Of a DNA stretch of 64,000 bases, positions 1-9,090 are shown piece after piece. A program made the position numbers and the translations under genes. Position 1 is the first letter of the stretch. Each line of letters opens with the position of its first letter. The stretch is from Marinobacter salinus (GTDB lineage: Bacteria > Pseudomonadota > Gammaproteobacteria > Pseudomonadales > Oleiphilaceae), in NCBI RefSeq assembly GCF_001854125.1, contig NZ_CP017715.1, positions 3,038,001 through 3,102,000 of the forward strand, given 5' to 3'. The notes below the pieces were generated by a model. It worked only from the letters and a program-made list of their open reading frames with translations, was not told the origin of the DNA and did no database searches.

Positions 1-967
1 CCTCGGAGCCGATCACAAACTCGTGAACGCCCGCCGTCAGGGTATTCTCCCACCGCGCAGATCGTGAGAGCGTATCGTAAACACTTGGGTAGGCACCGAA
101 CGTGTCCTGCTCGTCACGGGACTCAGAGAACTGAATACGGGTGCGCCAGTAATCGCTGGCCACCGCGTCCAGGTGAAACCCCGCAGCGCGGATCAGGAAA
201 TCGGTATCACCCCCTTCAAACTCGGTGTTGCCATCGGACTGAAACAGAGTCAGACCGACACCGCCGCCCTGATCGAAGCGATGGCTGACCTTGGCAAGGC
301 CTCCGGTATTACGGAAGCCCTTGTCTTCACCACCCTCTCGAAGACTGGTGCCATCGGAGTCGGAATAGACACCTCCAGCCAACAATGCCGTTCGACCTTC
401 TTTACCTGCCACTCCTGCCGAGGTCTCAAGTGTGTTGTTGGAGTCGCCGGACAGTTCGACCCAGGCCTGGCGGCCTTGCTCAGGTTCAAGGGTAAAAGCC
501 TGAATAACACCACCTACCGCGTCCGCCCCGTACAGGGAGCTCTTGGCACCCCGCACCAACTCAACCTTGCCCATCAGTTCAGGTGGCAGAAACTGCCAGG
601 GAGGAATACCTGCAGTAGCCGAACGTAAGCGAATACCATCAAGCAAGAGTACGGTGCCAGAGCTTCCGGCACCGCGGAGGAAAACGCTGGTGGTTTTACC
701 GTAGCTGCCATCGGAGACAACATTCACACCGGGCTGGGCCTGAAGCAGGTCCCGGAACTCCGAGGGTTGCTGACGCTGGATATCGTCCCGGTCAATCACG
801 GTAACCGAAGAAAGGCTCTCACCCACCGTTTCGGGACCAAGCGTCGCGGTCACCACAATCGGGTCAAGTCCATCGGTTTCGGTCCCGGGCTGGGCCGAAA
901 CCGCCAGAGACAGGGAAGCCAAGGCCAAACCGGCCGATACAGCAGGAAAGAATAATCTGGATGTCAT
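1..967 (-). CDS. btuB: TonB-dependent receptor, BtuB-type (N-terminal part; cut by window edge)
   Basis: Outer-membrane receptor that probably takes up vitamin B12 with energy from TonB-ExbBD. I translated the minus strand directly: the frame is open from the ATG at 967 to the window edge (about 322 residues). It starts with a signal peptide (MTSRLFFPAVSAGLALASLS, cleavage probably near VSA-QPG). A TonB-box-like DPIVVTATLG follows, then a plug domain with VTVIDRDDIQRQQ, LLQAQPGVNV, FLRGAGSSGTVLLLDGIRL and VELVRGAKSSLYGADAVGGV, then the first beta-barrel strands. The plug is typical of BtuB. A GGAG lies about nine bases before the ATG. The cobalamin riboswitch upstream on the same strand supports B12 rather than siderophore transport. 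The C-terminal barrel lies outside the window. Confidence 0.93.
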   Translation of the reverse strand, partial: MTSRLFFPAVSAGLALASLSLAVSAQPGTETDGLDPIVVTATLGPETVGESLSSVTVIDRDDIQRQQPSEFRDLLQAQPGVNVVSDGSYGKTTSVFLRGAGSSGTVLLLDGIRLRSATAGIPPWQFLPPELMGKVELVRGAKSSLYGADAVGGVIQAFTLEPEQGRQAWVELSGDSNNTLETSAGVAGKEGRTALLAGGVYSDSDGTSLREGGEDKGFRNTGGLAKVSHRFDQGGGVGLTLFQSDGNTEFEGGDTDFLIRAAGFHLDAVASDYWRTRIQFSESRDEQDTFGAYPSVYDTLSRSARWENTLTAGVHEFVIGSE

Positions 968-1118
968 GTTGCACTGCTCCGCACACCGCGCGCACCCGCA
1001 CGAGGATTATGGTTTTGGTTGCGGTACAGGCAGGAAGGGCAGGCGGTAAACGGGCTTCGGGGAAAGCGAACCAGAATGTCGCCCACCCAAGAAGCCCACC
1101 GCAACTTCGGGTGTTTTT

Positions 1119-1312
1119 CCAGGCCGGTCTCCGGGCTTGCAGGCGGAACATATGGTTCCCGGACAATCACCTTCCCATGCCATAAGCACAGTGGCGCGTC
1201 AGATTGCCGTTATCCTGCTTACCGTTGCGGGGGCAGCATCGGAATTGCGCTGGCGGGCAGCCAGACTCACCGATTTCCCGTTTCACCCGTCGCGCTGTGC
1301 GACGGACACCTG
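1119..1312 (-). promoter_or_regulatory. Cobalamin riboswitch upstream of btuB
   Basis: On the minus strand, the leader of the receptor gene carries the usual order of cobalamin-aptamer elements: a G-rich start with GGGTGAAACGGGAA, then ATGCTGCCCCCGCAACGGTA, the B12 box CGCCACTGTGC, GGGAAGGTG, and a closing GCAAGCCCGGAGACCGGCCT. Such leaders shut off expression when adenosylcobalamin is plentiful. About 150 bases separate the aptamer from the start codon, leaving room for an expression platform; I could not define its fold by eye. The gene-free stretch 968-1448 holds this leader plus, to its right, the divergent promoter region of the next gene, where I see nothing else clear. Confidence 0.93.
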
Positions 1313-1448
1313 AAAAAAGTGGGGCAAGGCTAGCAACACAGTGGAAAGTGGTCAATGAAATCTATCAAGTTGGTGGCATGGTGCCTGCCAACCCCCACTG
1401 CTATATTCGTTCACTGACAATTACTTTCCGCCAGCAAGAAGGATATTT

Positions 1449-3326
1449 ATGCAGGCCGAGCTTATCGACATCCGCAACCACATGGCCCAGTACCCGCCAT
1501 TTGACGAGATGCCGGAAGAGCTGCTCGAACGGGCAGTCGGGAACATTGAGGTGGAGTATTTCCGTGCCGGCTCACCGATCCTTTCTTTCGGTGAGAAAAA
1601 CGACTGGCTGTATTACATCCGCAGCGGCGCCGCAGAGATCTTCCGGCGCTCCGGTGAACTGTATAGTCGGGTCAGCGAGGGTGAGATTTTTGGTCAGTTT
1701 GGCCTGCTGACGAACAAAAAGGTTCGCTTCCCCGCGAAAGCGCTGGAGGATACGCTTATCTACCGGATTCCGGACGAAATCTTCCAGGTTTTGTTCGAAA
1801 ACGACGAAAATTTCGCTGATTTTGTCGAAACCGAAGACCGGACACGACTTCGCTCGGCCGTCTCGCGAAGAGAAAAATCCAATGAATTGATGACTTCCCG
1901 GGTATCCCGTCTGATTGCCCGCGCACCGGTTTCTGCACCCTGCACCGTGCGCCTGCAGGAAGCGGCCCGCACCATGACCGAACAGGGCGTATCCGCACTC
2001 TTATTAATGGATAACGATGGCGACAGACCTCTGCTCAAGGGGATTATTACCGATCGGGATCTGCGCACCCGCGCAGTTACAGAGGCGCTTCCCTCGGAGA
2101 CACCCATCAGCGAAATCATGTCCGAGGGGCCAATCACCATACGGGACACGGCCTTCATCTTCGAAGCCATGCTTACCATGCTGCACAATAACGTGCACCA
2201 CCTGCCAGTCATGGACCGGGATGAAGTCCGCGGCGTGATCGCGCTTTCGGACATCGTCAAGTATGAAAGCCAAAGCAGCTTGTATCTGGTGAGCAACATT
2301 TACCACCAGAAGACAGTGAAGGGCCTGAAGAAGGTCAGCAAGGATGTTCGGGACAGCTTCGTGCGGATGGTGAACGAGGACGCCAACTCCCACATGATTG
2401 GCAGTGCCATGGCCGGAATCGGACGAAGCTTTACCCAGCGGCTTCTGGAGCTGGGCGAGGAAAAACTAGGCCCTCCGCCCGTTCCCTACTGCTTTATGGC
2501 ACTGGGCTCCATGGCAAGAGACGAACAGTTGGTGGTGACCGACCAGGACAACGCCATGATCCTGGATGACAGCTTTGTACCTGAGGAACACGACGCCTAC
2601 TTCCTGGCGCTCGCCCAGTTTGTCAGTGATGGCCTGGCCGAATGCGGATACAGTTACTGCACCGGCGACATCATGGCCACCAACCCGAAATGGCGGCAGC
2701 CGTTGCAGGTATGGAAAGCCTACTTTACCGACTGGATCGAGAATCCGAAGGCTCAGGCGCTGCTTAACAGCAACATTTTCTTTGATCTGGACGGCATCTA
2801 CGGAAAGACCGGCTTTGCAGAAGAGCTCAAAACCCTGATTGCCGACAGGGCCAGTAACAGCCAGCGCTTCCTCACCATGCTGGCGCGCAACGCTCTTAAC
2901 CGCACGCCTCCCATCGGCTTTTTCCGAAACTTTGTTCTCGAGGAAGATGGCCAGCACCGCAAGAGTTTCAATCTCAAGCGCCGGGGCACCGCGCCGCTGT
3001 CCGACCTGATTCGGATCCACGCCCTGGCCTGCGGCTCCCGGGCTCAGAACTCCTTTGAGCGCTTGAGAGCCATCGGCAAAACCAAACTGATTCTCGAGGA
3101 CGATCTGGGCAACCTCCGGGACGCCCTGGAGTTCATTGCCATTGTTCGTATCCGCCACCAGGCATTGGCAATTGAGGAAGGTCGGGAGCCGGACAACAAT
3201 GTTCGACCGGAGCATCTCTCACCCTTTGAGCGCAGCCACCTCAAAGACGCTTTCCAGGTGGTGAGTAATGCACAAAAGTTCCTGAGATTCCGCTACAACG
3301 CCGGGGTGGGTCGTAATGTCCAGTAA
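1449..3326 (+). CDS. cNMP-binding / CBS / DUF294 nucleotidyltransferase-like signalling protein
   Basis: A 625-residue cytosolic protein with three modules. Residues about 10-130 form a cyclic-nucleotide-binding-like beta-roll (AGSPILSFGEKNDWLYYIRSG, then EIFGQFGLL). Residues about 155-275 are a CBS-domain pair (ITDRDLRTRAV, MSEGPITI, HHLPVMDRDEVRGVI). Residues about 300-620 are the DUF294 region, related to the GlnD nucleotidyltransferase; the GSMARDEQLVVTDQDNAMI motif near residue 353 keeps the expected G-S and D-x-D residues. Family members are thought to sense adenylate or cNMP ligands, but the substrate is unknown. The last 11 bases overlap the exonuclease gene, which suggests coupled translation. 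The domain assignment is firm; the biological role is not. Confidence 0.9.
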   Translation: MQAELIDIRNHMAQYPPFDEMPEELLERAVGNIEVEYFRAGSPILSFGEKNDWLYYIRSGAAEIFRRSGELYSRVSEGEIFGQFGLLTNKKVRFPAKALEDTLIYRIPDEIFQVLFENDENFADFVETEDRTRLRSAVSRREKSNELMTSRVSRLIARAPVSAPCTVRLQEAARTMTEQGVSALLLMDNDGDRPLLKGIITDRDLRTRAVTEALPSETPISEIMSEGPITIRDTAFIFEAMLTMLHNNVHHLPVMDRDEVRGVIALSDIVKYESQSSLYLVSNIYHQKTVKGLKKVSKDVRDSFVRMVNEDANSHMIGSAMAGIGRSFTQRLLELGEEKLGPPPVPYCFMALGSMARDEQLVVTDQDNAMILDDSFVPEEHDAYFLALAQFVSDGLAECGYSYCTGDIMATNPKWRQPLQVWKAYFTDWIENPKAQALLNSNIFFDLDGIYGKTGFAEELKTLIADRASNSQRFLTMLARNALNRTPPIGFFRNFVLEEDGQHRKSFNLKRRGTAPLSDLIRIHALACGSRAQNSFERLRAIGKTKLILEDDLGNLRDALEFIAIVRIRHQALAIEEGREPDNNVRPEHLSPFERSHLKDAFQVVSNAQKFLRFRYNAGVGRNVQ

Positions 3327-4047
3327 CACGACATCCACCAAAACTCCCCCGCAACAGGGGCCCTGGCCGGAGCAGTATCAGGCGCTGGCGCAAGAGAGTA
3401 AAAACCCGATTCTCAAGGCGTTCTATCAAGCCGGGTGCGTGCCACCGGATACCCCGCTATCGGATGTACCGATGGTCGCCATGGACTTTGAAACCACCGG
3501 GCTGGATCCGAACCAGCATTCCATTGTCAGTATCGGCCTGGTGCCTTTTACCCTGAACGCGATCCACCTGGGCGCCGCCAGACATTGGGTAGTGCGGCCA
3601 AAGCTGACACTGCATCAAACCTCGGTCGAGATTCACGGCATAACACATTCCGATATCGACAAGGCACCTGATCTCCAGGACATTCTTGATGAGGTGTTTG
3701 AGCTTCTGAATGGTCGCATTCCGGTGGTGCACTACCGGAACATCGAACGGGGCTTTTTTGATGTCGCTCTGAAGTGGCGCTTCGGAGAAGGTATCCGGTT
3801 TCCGGTCCTGGATACAATGGCCATCGAGTCCCACCTGCACCCGGACCGGAATCCCTCCCGCTGGCAACGGTTCATCGGGAGACGGCCAGTGTCAATCAGG
3901 CTTGCGGACAGCAGACTCAGGTATAACCTGCCCCACTACGCCGCCCACAATGCCCTGATCGACGCCATTGCCACTGCGGAACTGCTCCAGGCCCAAATTC
4001 GCCATCACTTCAGCCCAGACACGCCAATCGGTGACCTCTGGCTCTAA
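3316..4047 (+). CDS. DnaQ-like 3'-5' exonuclease
   Basis: A 243-residue DEDD-family exonuclease, related to the DNA polymerase III epsilon subunit. Motif I is [10 protein letters not shown] near residue 57 (metal-binding D and E), a motif II equivalent is NIERGFFD near 142, and motif III is [14 protein letters not shown] near 218, with the expected H and D. An extra stretch of about 50 N-terminal residues precedes the nuclease fold. The start lies inside the end of the DUF294 gene (11-bp overlap). This pairing is common in related bacteria, so the two proteins probably work together, but in what process is unclear. Its stop codon overlaps the stop of the convergent msrAB gene. Confidence 0.88.
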   Translation: MSSNTTSTKTPPQQGPWPEQYQALAQESKNPILKAFYQAGCVPPDTPLSDVPMVAMDFETTGLDPNQHSIVSIGLVPFTLNAIHLGAARHWVVRPKLTLHQTSVEIHGITHSDIDKAPDLQDILDEVFELLNGRIPVVHYRNIERGFFDVALKWRFGEGIRFPVLDTMAIESHLHPDRNPSRWQRFIGRRPVSIRLADSRLRYNLPHYAAHNALIDAIATAELLQAQIRHHFSPDTPIGDLWL

Positions 4048-5237
4048 AGCCCCTTGCCGGTCACGGCGTCGATGTAGTCGCCGTAGCCTTGGGCTTCCAT
4101 GTCTTCAAGCGGGATGAACTTCAGTGCGGCGGAGTTCATGCAATACCGCAGGCCGGTCGGTGCCGGACCATCATTGAATACATGGCCAAGGTGGGAGTCG
4201 GCATAACGGCTTCGAATCTCGGTGCGACTCATGAAGAAGCCATTATCCTCCCGCTCCACCACGGCTTCCGGTTCAATTGGCCGGGTAAAGCTGGGCCAGC
4301 CGGTGCCTGACTTGTATTTATCCCGTGAGGAGAACAACGGCTCGCCAGACACGATGTCCACATACAGTCCGGCCTCCTTGTTGTCCCAATAGCGATTGTT
4401 GAATGCCGGCTCGGTACCGTCTTCCTGGGTTACCTCATACTGCATGTCCGTCAGCCGTTCTTTCAGGACCCGCGGATCGGGTTTCACAAAACCTTCCGGG
4501 TCGAACCCTGCCTTCATTTGGCCCGCCCCCATCTCAGGCTCGCCGCTGGTCATCGCTGCGGGCTTGAAACGGGAGAAATCCAGCTCGTAATCCTCACCAT
4601 AGACCTTCTCGATAAACTGATAGCGGCCTGAGTTGAAGGTATAGAAGTTGTAACGAAGCGGATTCTTCTTGTAGTAGTCCTGGTGGTACTCCTCCGCCGG
4701 GTAAAATGTCTTCAGCGGCACAATCTCGATCACCACTGGCTTATCATAAATACCAGAGGCCTGCAGTTTCTGTTTCGCAGCTTCAGCGAGCCGCTGCTGC
4801 TCGGGGTTGTGATAGAAAATCGCCGGGCGGTACTGCTTGCCCCGGTCAACAAACTGGCCATTGGCATCGGTCGGGTCCATGATCCGCCATAGTCCCTGTA
4901 ACAAGCCTTCATAGGTTATTTTTTCCGGATCGTAATACACCTGTACCGCCTCGGTGTGACCGGTACGACCGGAAGATACCTGCTTATAGGTTGGGCTGGC
5001 CTCGTCACCGCCGGCGTAACCGGAAACTGCCTCCACCACGCCCGGGATTTTTTCGTATCCGGCTTCAACACACCAGAAGCAGCCTCCGGCAAAGGTCGCG
5101 ACCGCCAGTTCCGGATTGTCCGGTGCGAACTGTGTGTTTTTCCCCTGGTCTTTATCCGCGGTGGCATAGGCCGCATAAAATACAGCAGTGGCGGCCAGCG
5201 CCAATACTGCGATTATAGCCATGATCTTGCGTTTCAT
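4044..5237 (-). CDS. msrAB: Bifunctional peptide-methionine sulfoxide reductase MsrA-MsrB, exported or membrane-anchored
   Basis: A 397-residue fusion that repairs both S- and R-methionine sulfoxide in proteins. An N-terminal hydrophobic segment (residues 5-25) should export or anchor it in the periplasm. The MsrA domain (about 44-215) has the catalytic GCFWC at 52-56. The MsrB domain (about 260-385) has the active-site cysteine in [11 protein letters not shown] near 366 and the usual SGTGWPSF and HLGHVFNDG. The CxxC zinc pairs of many MsrB proteins are absent, as in zinc-free fusion types. It lies 110 bp downstream of a two-component system and a methionine-rich peptide on the same strand, which suggests a periplasmic oxidant-repair role. 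Confidence 0.94.
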   Translation of the reverse strand: MKRKIMAIIAVLALAATAVFYAAYATADKDQGKNTQFAPDNPELAVATFAGGCFWCVEAGYEKIPGVVEAVSGYAGGDEASPTYKQVSSGRTGHTEAVQVYYDPEKITYEGLLQGLWRIMDPTDANGQFVDRGKQYRPAIFYHNPEQQRLAEAAKQKLQASGIYDKPVVIEIVPLKTFYPAEEYHQDYYKKNPLRYNFYTFNSGRYQFIEKVYGEDYELDFSRFKPAAMTSGEPEMGAGQMKAGFDPEGFVKPDPRVLKERLTDMQYEVTQEDGTEPAFNNRYWDNKEAGLYVDIVSGEPLFSSRDKYKSGTGWPSFTRPIEPEAVVEREDNGFFMSRTEIRSRYADSHLGHVFNDGPAPTGLRYCMNSAALKFIPLEDMEAQGYGDYIDAVTGKGL

Positions 5238-5347
5238 AAGAGAGCTCCTGTGAATGATTCCATGCTATGAGGGTATCGTCATGGGTTCACGAAAACGTCT
5301 GGGAATTCTTACGAATCTATAACGGTGCGAGGTTCATCAGATAGCCA

Positions 5348-6829
5348 CTAATGGCTGACCGTCGCCACTGGCAGCCAGAGCTGGAATTCCGCTCCCTTCG
5401 CCGTTCCATTCTGTGCTGCCAACCGACCTTGCTGCAGCTCGGCCATGCGCTGGGCAATGGCCAGGCCAAGACCCGCGTGCCCGGTGCGCGAGGAACCGGA
5501 AGCCTGGTAGAAAGGCTCGAACAGGTGGTCGATATCCTCTGGGGCAATGCCTGGCCCTGCGTCAGCCACCGTAACCCGGGCCGAACTGCCAGTGTCGTGA
5601 ATACCAAGCGTGACATCACTGTCCTCTGAGGAATGGGCAATGGCATTACTGATCAGGTTGTCCAGAATGCGCTCGGTCATGGCAATGTCTGCACGCACCA
5701 TTACCGGCGCCGCGACGGCAATGCGCAATCCGACACTGGCACGCTCTGCCTCGGGCTGGTGTTTCTGAACAACGTCATGCACCAGCTCGGCAATCATGAA
5801 GGGTTCGGGTGACGGTTGTTTCTCGCGAGCCTCCAGCGCGGCCAGCTCAAACAGTTCATCCAACAGTCGCCCAAGGCGGTGAGTCTCGGCCAGCGCCACG
5901 TCCAGGAAGCGCCTGCGCTCGGTCAGACTGAGAGACTCCTGCTTGATTTTCAAGGCTTCCAGGTAGCCCTGGATTGAGGCAAGAGGCGTGCGCAGGTCAT
6001 GGGACACCTGGGCAACCAGTTGGCGCCGCTGGTGGTCTTTATCTTTGAGTAGCTCCAACTGGGCCTCAATACGACAGGCCATCTGATCAAACCGGGCGCC
6101 CAGGTAATCGATGTCATCCCCTTGCGACAAGGTCCGTTCATTACCGACTGCCGCCGGGGCGTCACCAGCTTCAAAACGTTCCACCCTGTCCGTCAGCCGC
6201 GATAGTCTGCGGGTCAACAGATGGAAGAACAGCAGTCCTGCCAACAAGCCGACAAAAAGGCTGACAGCCAGGGCCCCCGCGCCCATCTGCAATAGCCGGT
6301 CACTGTGGACCATGCTCTCGGCCATATCGTATTCCTCGCCCCGCAACACCACATACAGGTACCCGGTGGGGTTCGCCTCGGAGGGCACAGGCGTGACCGA
6401 AAACACCTTACGCCGGTCATGGCTCCGGGGATCGTCTCCCGGTAGCGGGAACGCAGCTGGATCCGCAAGCAACGTTCTGATGGGCTCAAGTGAGACCCGG
6501 TTGCGTTTGATCTTGTCCGGATCCGCAGAGTAGGAAAGGATGCGCCCCTCACGATCCAGCAGGTAGATCTCAATACTGGGGTTGATGGTCATGTACAGTT
6601 CGAAAAGCTGCTTCAGGGCATCCCGGTTCAGCCGGCCATCGGTCACCAGGTTACGGTCGGATACCAGATTTCGGGCGAGGTCCCGGTTGAGTTCCTGGTT
6701 AACGGCAGCGGTGTATTCCCGCACCGAATACAGGCTGAGTACGGTGAAGAGCGCGCCCACGATCACCAGCAGCAGGAACAGACCCAGCGCCAGCCGGGCA
6801 TAGAGGGTTCGAAACAACGACAGCGCCAT
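5348..6829 (-). CDS. Sensor histidine kinase (HAMP-HisKA-HATPase)
   Basis: A 493-residue inner-membrane kinase that should phosphorylate the response regulator encoded 3 bp upstream. Transmembrane helices lie near residues 8-30 and 180-205 and flank a periplasmic sensor domain of about 150 residues. A HAMP linker follows (about 206-260), then the H-box VSHDLRTPLASIQGYLEAL with the phospho-accepting histidine near 276. ATP-binding motifs are present: N-box ILDNLISNAIAHS, G1 DAGPGIAPED, F-box LFEPFYQ and G2 GHAGLGLAIAQ. All catalytic motifs are intact. The ligand cannot be read from sequence; the neighbours (methionine-rich peptide, MsrAB) suggest oxidants or a metal such as copper. Confidence 0.95.
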   Translation of the reverse strand: MALSLFRTLYARLALGLFLLLVIVGALFTVLSLYSVREYTAAVNQELNRDLARNLVSDRNLVTDGRLNRDALKQLFELYMTINPSIEIYLLDREGRILSYSADPDKIKRNRVSLEPIRTLLADPAAFPLPGDDPRSHDRRKVFSVTPVPSEANPTGYLYVVLRGEEYDMAESMVHSDRLLQMGAGALAVSLFVGLLAGLLFFHLLTRRLSRLTDRVERFEAGDAPAAVGNERTLSQGDDIDYLGARFDQMACRIEAQLELLKDKDHQRRQLVAQVSHDLRTPLASIQGYLEALKIKQESLSLTERRRFLDVALAETHRLGRLLDELFELAALEAREKQPSPEPFMIAELVHDVVQKHQPEAERASVGLRIAVAAPVMVRADIAMTERILDNLISNAIAHSSEDSDVTLGIHDTGSSARVTVADAGPGIAPEDIDHLFEPFYQASGSSRTGHAGLGLAIAQRMAELQQGRLAAQNGTAKGAEFQLWLPVATVSH

Positions 6830-6832
6830 GGG

Positions 6833-7534
6833 TCAGTCCATAAACCGGTAGCCCACACCCCACACAGTCTGAACATAGCGGGGCTCGGCCGGGTCCGCCT
6901 CAATCTTGTTGCGGAGCCGGTTGATGTGAGTGTTCACGGTGTGTTCGTAGCCTTCGTGGTTGTAGCCCCAGACCGAATCCAGCAACTGGGCCCGGCTGAA
7001 GACGCGACCGCGATGGCGGGCGAAGTGCCAGAGCAGGTCAAATTCCCGGGCGGTCAGATCCACTTCGCGTTCATCAACAAACACCCGGCGCCGAACCGGG
7101 TCTATCCGCAATCCGTCCACTTCCAGCAGGCCGGCCTCTGCCTCCGTTTCCTCACGGGCAGACAAGGCATCCACCCGGCGGAACAGGGCCTTGATGCGGG
7201 CGGCCAGTTCCGCCACGCTGAACGGCTTGGTAAGGTAGTCGTCGGCACCCATTTCCAGTCCCAGCACCCGATCCAGCTCGGTGCTCTTGGCGGTCAGCAT
7301 CAGTACCGGAACATAGCCCGGGCTGGACCGGATCTCGCGACAGACCGCAAGACCGTCCATGCCCGGAAGCATCAGATCCAGGATCACAAGATCCACGCCA
7401 TCCTGGCGAAAACGCTCAAGGCCGCTGTCCCCGCGATCGATAAGAATCGCCTGCATTCCCAGGTCGGTGACCTGCATACGCACCAGCTCGCCTATCCCGG
7501 GATTGTCCTCAATGATCAGTACGGTTCGTGTCAT
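6833..7534 (-). CDS. OmpR-family response regulator
   Basis: A 233-residue DNA-binding response regulator, partner of the adjacent kinase. The receiver domain (about 3-117) has the acidic pocket IIEDN, the phospho-accepting D53 in VILDLMLPGMDG, and the conserved T and K in MLTAKS and YLTKPF. The C-terminal winged helix (about 135-230) has LTAREFDLLWHFARHRGRVF and VNTHINRLRNKIE. It starts about 49 bp downstream of the methionine-rich peptide gene, and the kinase gene follows after 3 bp, so the three are probably co-transcribed. Its targets probably include this unit and perhaps msrAB; I could not identify a binding site. Confidence 0.95.
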   Translation of the reverse strand: MTRTVLIIEDNPGIGELVRMQVTDLGMQAILIDRGDSGLERFRQDGVDLVILDLMLPGMDGLAVCREIRSSPGYVPVLMLTAKSTELDRVLGLEMGADDYLTKPFSVAELAARIKALFRRVDALSAREETEAEAGLLEVDGLRIDPVRRRVFVDEREVDLTAREFDLLWHFARHRGRVFSRAQLLDSVWGYNHEGYEHTVNTHINRLRNKIEADPAEPRYVQTVWGVGYRFMD

Positions 7535-7582
7535 GGGTTCCTGGCTCTGATCCCGTGTCTGGCACCAACGATTCTGTGGTGT

Positions 7583-7873
7583 CTACTGCATGCTGTCCTT
7601 GTCGTCCATGGTGTCATCGTCCATGGACATGTCGGCTTTCTTCATGGTGTCCTTCTTCATCTCGTCCATGCCCTTGGCATCCATGGATTCGTCTTTCATA
7701 CCGTGCCCCATGTCGTCGGCCATGTCATCCTTTTCCATGCCATGGTCGGACATTCCCGGTTCCATAGTGTCGTCCTTCATCATGCCACCCTCGTCCTTCA
7801 TGTCGGCTGCGGCGGCAAACATCGGCGCCAGACTCAGACTGGCGATGGCAAGCATTCGGGTCAGGTTTTTCAT
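7583..7873 (-). CDS. Secreted methionine/aspartate-rich small protein
   Basis: A 96-residue protein with a clear signal peptide (MKNLTRMLAIASLSLAPMFA, cleavage in the following AAA-AD). The mature part of about 74 residues contains 17 methionines, mixed with Asp, Lys, Gly and a few His in short repeats such as MKDDTM, MEKDDM, MKKDTM and MDDDTM; it has no cysteine. I chose this ATG because GGAGAG precedes it at good spacing; an upstream in-frame ATG would put 15 polar residues before the signal peptide. Low-complexity Met-rich periplasmic proteins are known as copper binders or as sacrificial methionine sinks for hypochlorite. Its place before a two-component system and msrAB supports the second role, but this is inference. 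Confidence 0.82.
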   Translation of the reverse strand: MKNLTRMLAIASLSLAPMFAAAADMKDEGGMMKDDTMEPGMSDHGMEKDDMADDMGHGMKDESMDAKGMDEMKKDTMKKADMSMDDDTMDDKDSMQ

Positions 7874-8057
7874 TGTGATCTCTCCGTGTTGTTCGTTAGG
7901 GTTGCGCCGGCACTGCACGCCGACAACACAGCCAGCATGGCAGCATGGGCTAACGGACGGATCACGACCCGGTAAAGAGTGTATAGCGGAAATATCACAA
8001 AACCATCACGCCCGCGCGGGGAGCAGCGGGCGCATCCGGGCTGGCGCCCGGCCGGTA

Positions 8058-9035
8058 CTAGGCCAGAAAACCGGTGAGCCGTTCCCGGACGATGGCCCGG
8101 GCATCTGCCATGATCCGGCTGATCAGCTCCTCACAACTGGGGATATCGTGAATCAGGCCAGCCACCATGCCGCAACTCCAGGCAGCCTCGTCCATCTTGC
8201 CCTCCTGCAACACCAGCCGGCCTTTGACGCCAGTCACCAGGTGCCGGATATCATCAATGGTCTCGGCCTCGCCCCTCTCCCGTTCAATCCGGACAATTTC
8301 CTCCACCGCAGCGTTGTTCATAACGCGCTCGGTATTGCGCAGGTTACGCATGATCAACCGGGTCTGGAGTTCATCGGCTTCCAGAATCGCCTGTTTTACA
8401 TTGTCGTGAATCGGCGCGTCTTTGGTCGCCAGGAAGCGGGTCCCCATATTCATACCCTCGGCACCGAGGGCCATGGCTGCCACCAGGCTCCGGCCATCGG
8501 CCATGCCACCGGAGGCAACAAACGGAATGGTCAATTCTTCCGCCGCCCGGGGCAGCAGGATAAAATTGGGGATATCGTCCTCCCCCGGATGGCCGCCGCA
8601 CTCAAAACCATCCACACTGGCGGCATCACAGCCAATCTTTTCAGCTTTCAGGGCATGACGGACCGAGGTGCATTTGTGGATCACCTTGATGCCTGCAGCC
8701 TTGAGCTGGGGCATATACTGCTCCGGACTCCGGCCTGCGGTTTCCACCGCTTTCACCCCGCCTTCTATAATCGCGTCGATATACTCCGGATAAGGCGGTG
8801 CCTTGAACGAGGGCAGGAACGTGAGATTGACGCCGAAAGGCTGATCCGTCATGTCATGACAGCGGGCAATTTCCCGGGCCAGATCTTCCGGTGTCGGCTG
8901 GGTCAGACCGGTAATAATGCCAAGCCCACCGGCATTGGAAACAGCAGATGCCAGCTCGGCATAGCCCACATGGTGCATGCCACCCTGAATGATCGGGTAG
9001 CGGATGCCAAACAATTCAGTAATTCTGGTCTTCAT
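8058..9035 (-). CDS. Nitronate monooxygenase (2-nitropropane dioxygenase family)
   Basis: A 325-residue FMN-dependent TIM-barrel enzyme. Family signs are YPIIQGGMHHVGYAELASAVSNAGGLG at the start (FMN-binding loop), GVNLTFLP, the VDGFECGGHPGEDD stretch around the active site, and IPFVASGGMADGRSL plus ALGAEGMNMGTRFLA at the phosphate-binding end. Such enzymes oxidise alkyl nitronates, but many in this subgroup have unknown substrates and sit with acyl-CoA or quorum-signal genes. It is divergent from the TetR-like gene, with 55 bp between the two starts, and is a likely target of that regulator. A GC-rich hairpin downstream (8015-8057) has no clear T-run, so I do not call it a terminator. Confidence 0.9.
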   Translation of the reverse strand: MKTRITELFGIRYPIIQGGMHHVGYAELASAVSNAGGLGIITGLTQPTPEDLAREIARCHDMTDQPFGVNLTFLPSFKAPPYPEYIDAIIEGGVKAVETAGRSPEQYMPQLKAAGIKVIHKCTSVRHALKAEKIGCDAASVDGFECGGHPGEDDIPNFILLPRAAEELTIPFVASGGMADGRSLVAAMALGAEGMNMGTRFLATKDAPIHDNVKQAILEADELQTRLIMRNLRNTERVMNNAAVEEIVRIERERGEAETIDDIRHLVTGVKGRLVLQEGKMDEAAWSCGMVAGLIHDIPSCEELISRIMADARAIVRERLTGFLA

Positions 9036-9090
9036 AGCGGCTTGCCTTTTTTGTCGTTAGAATGAATTCAAACTCCGGCATGAGGTTTCA

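Noticed and set aside
2466-3215. A 249-codon minus-strand frame inside the DUF294 gene
   Set aside because: Antisense to a gene with an intact catalytic motif; no independent support.
7583-7873. The Met/Asp-rich coding repeats as a CRISPR-like or tandem-repeat array
   Set aside because: The repetition is at amino-acid level, irregular in spacing, and inside a frame with a signal peptide.
8015-8057. Terminator hairpin after the nitronate monooxygenase gene
   Set aside because: GC-rich inverted pieces are present, but there is no T-run on the transcribed strand at the right place.
7590-9065. A 491-codon plus-strand frame, starting with a Ser/Met-rich stretch
   Set aside because: It lies opposite the methionine-rich peptide and nitronate monooxygenase genes, both of which have clear family or signal-peptide features; its sequence shows no domain.
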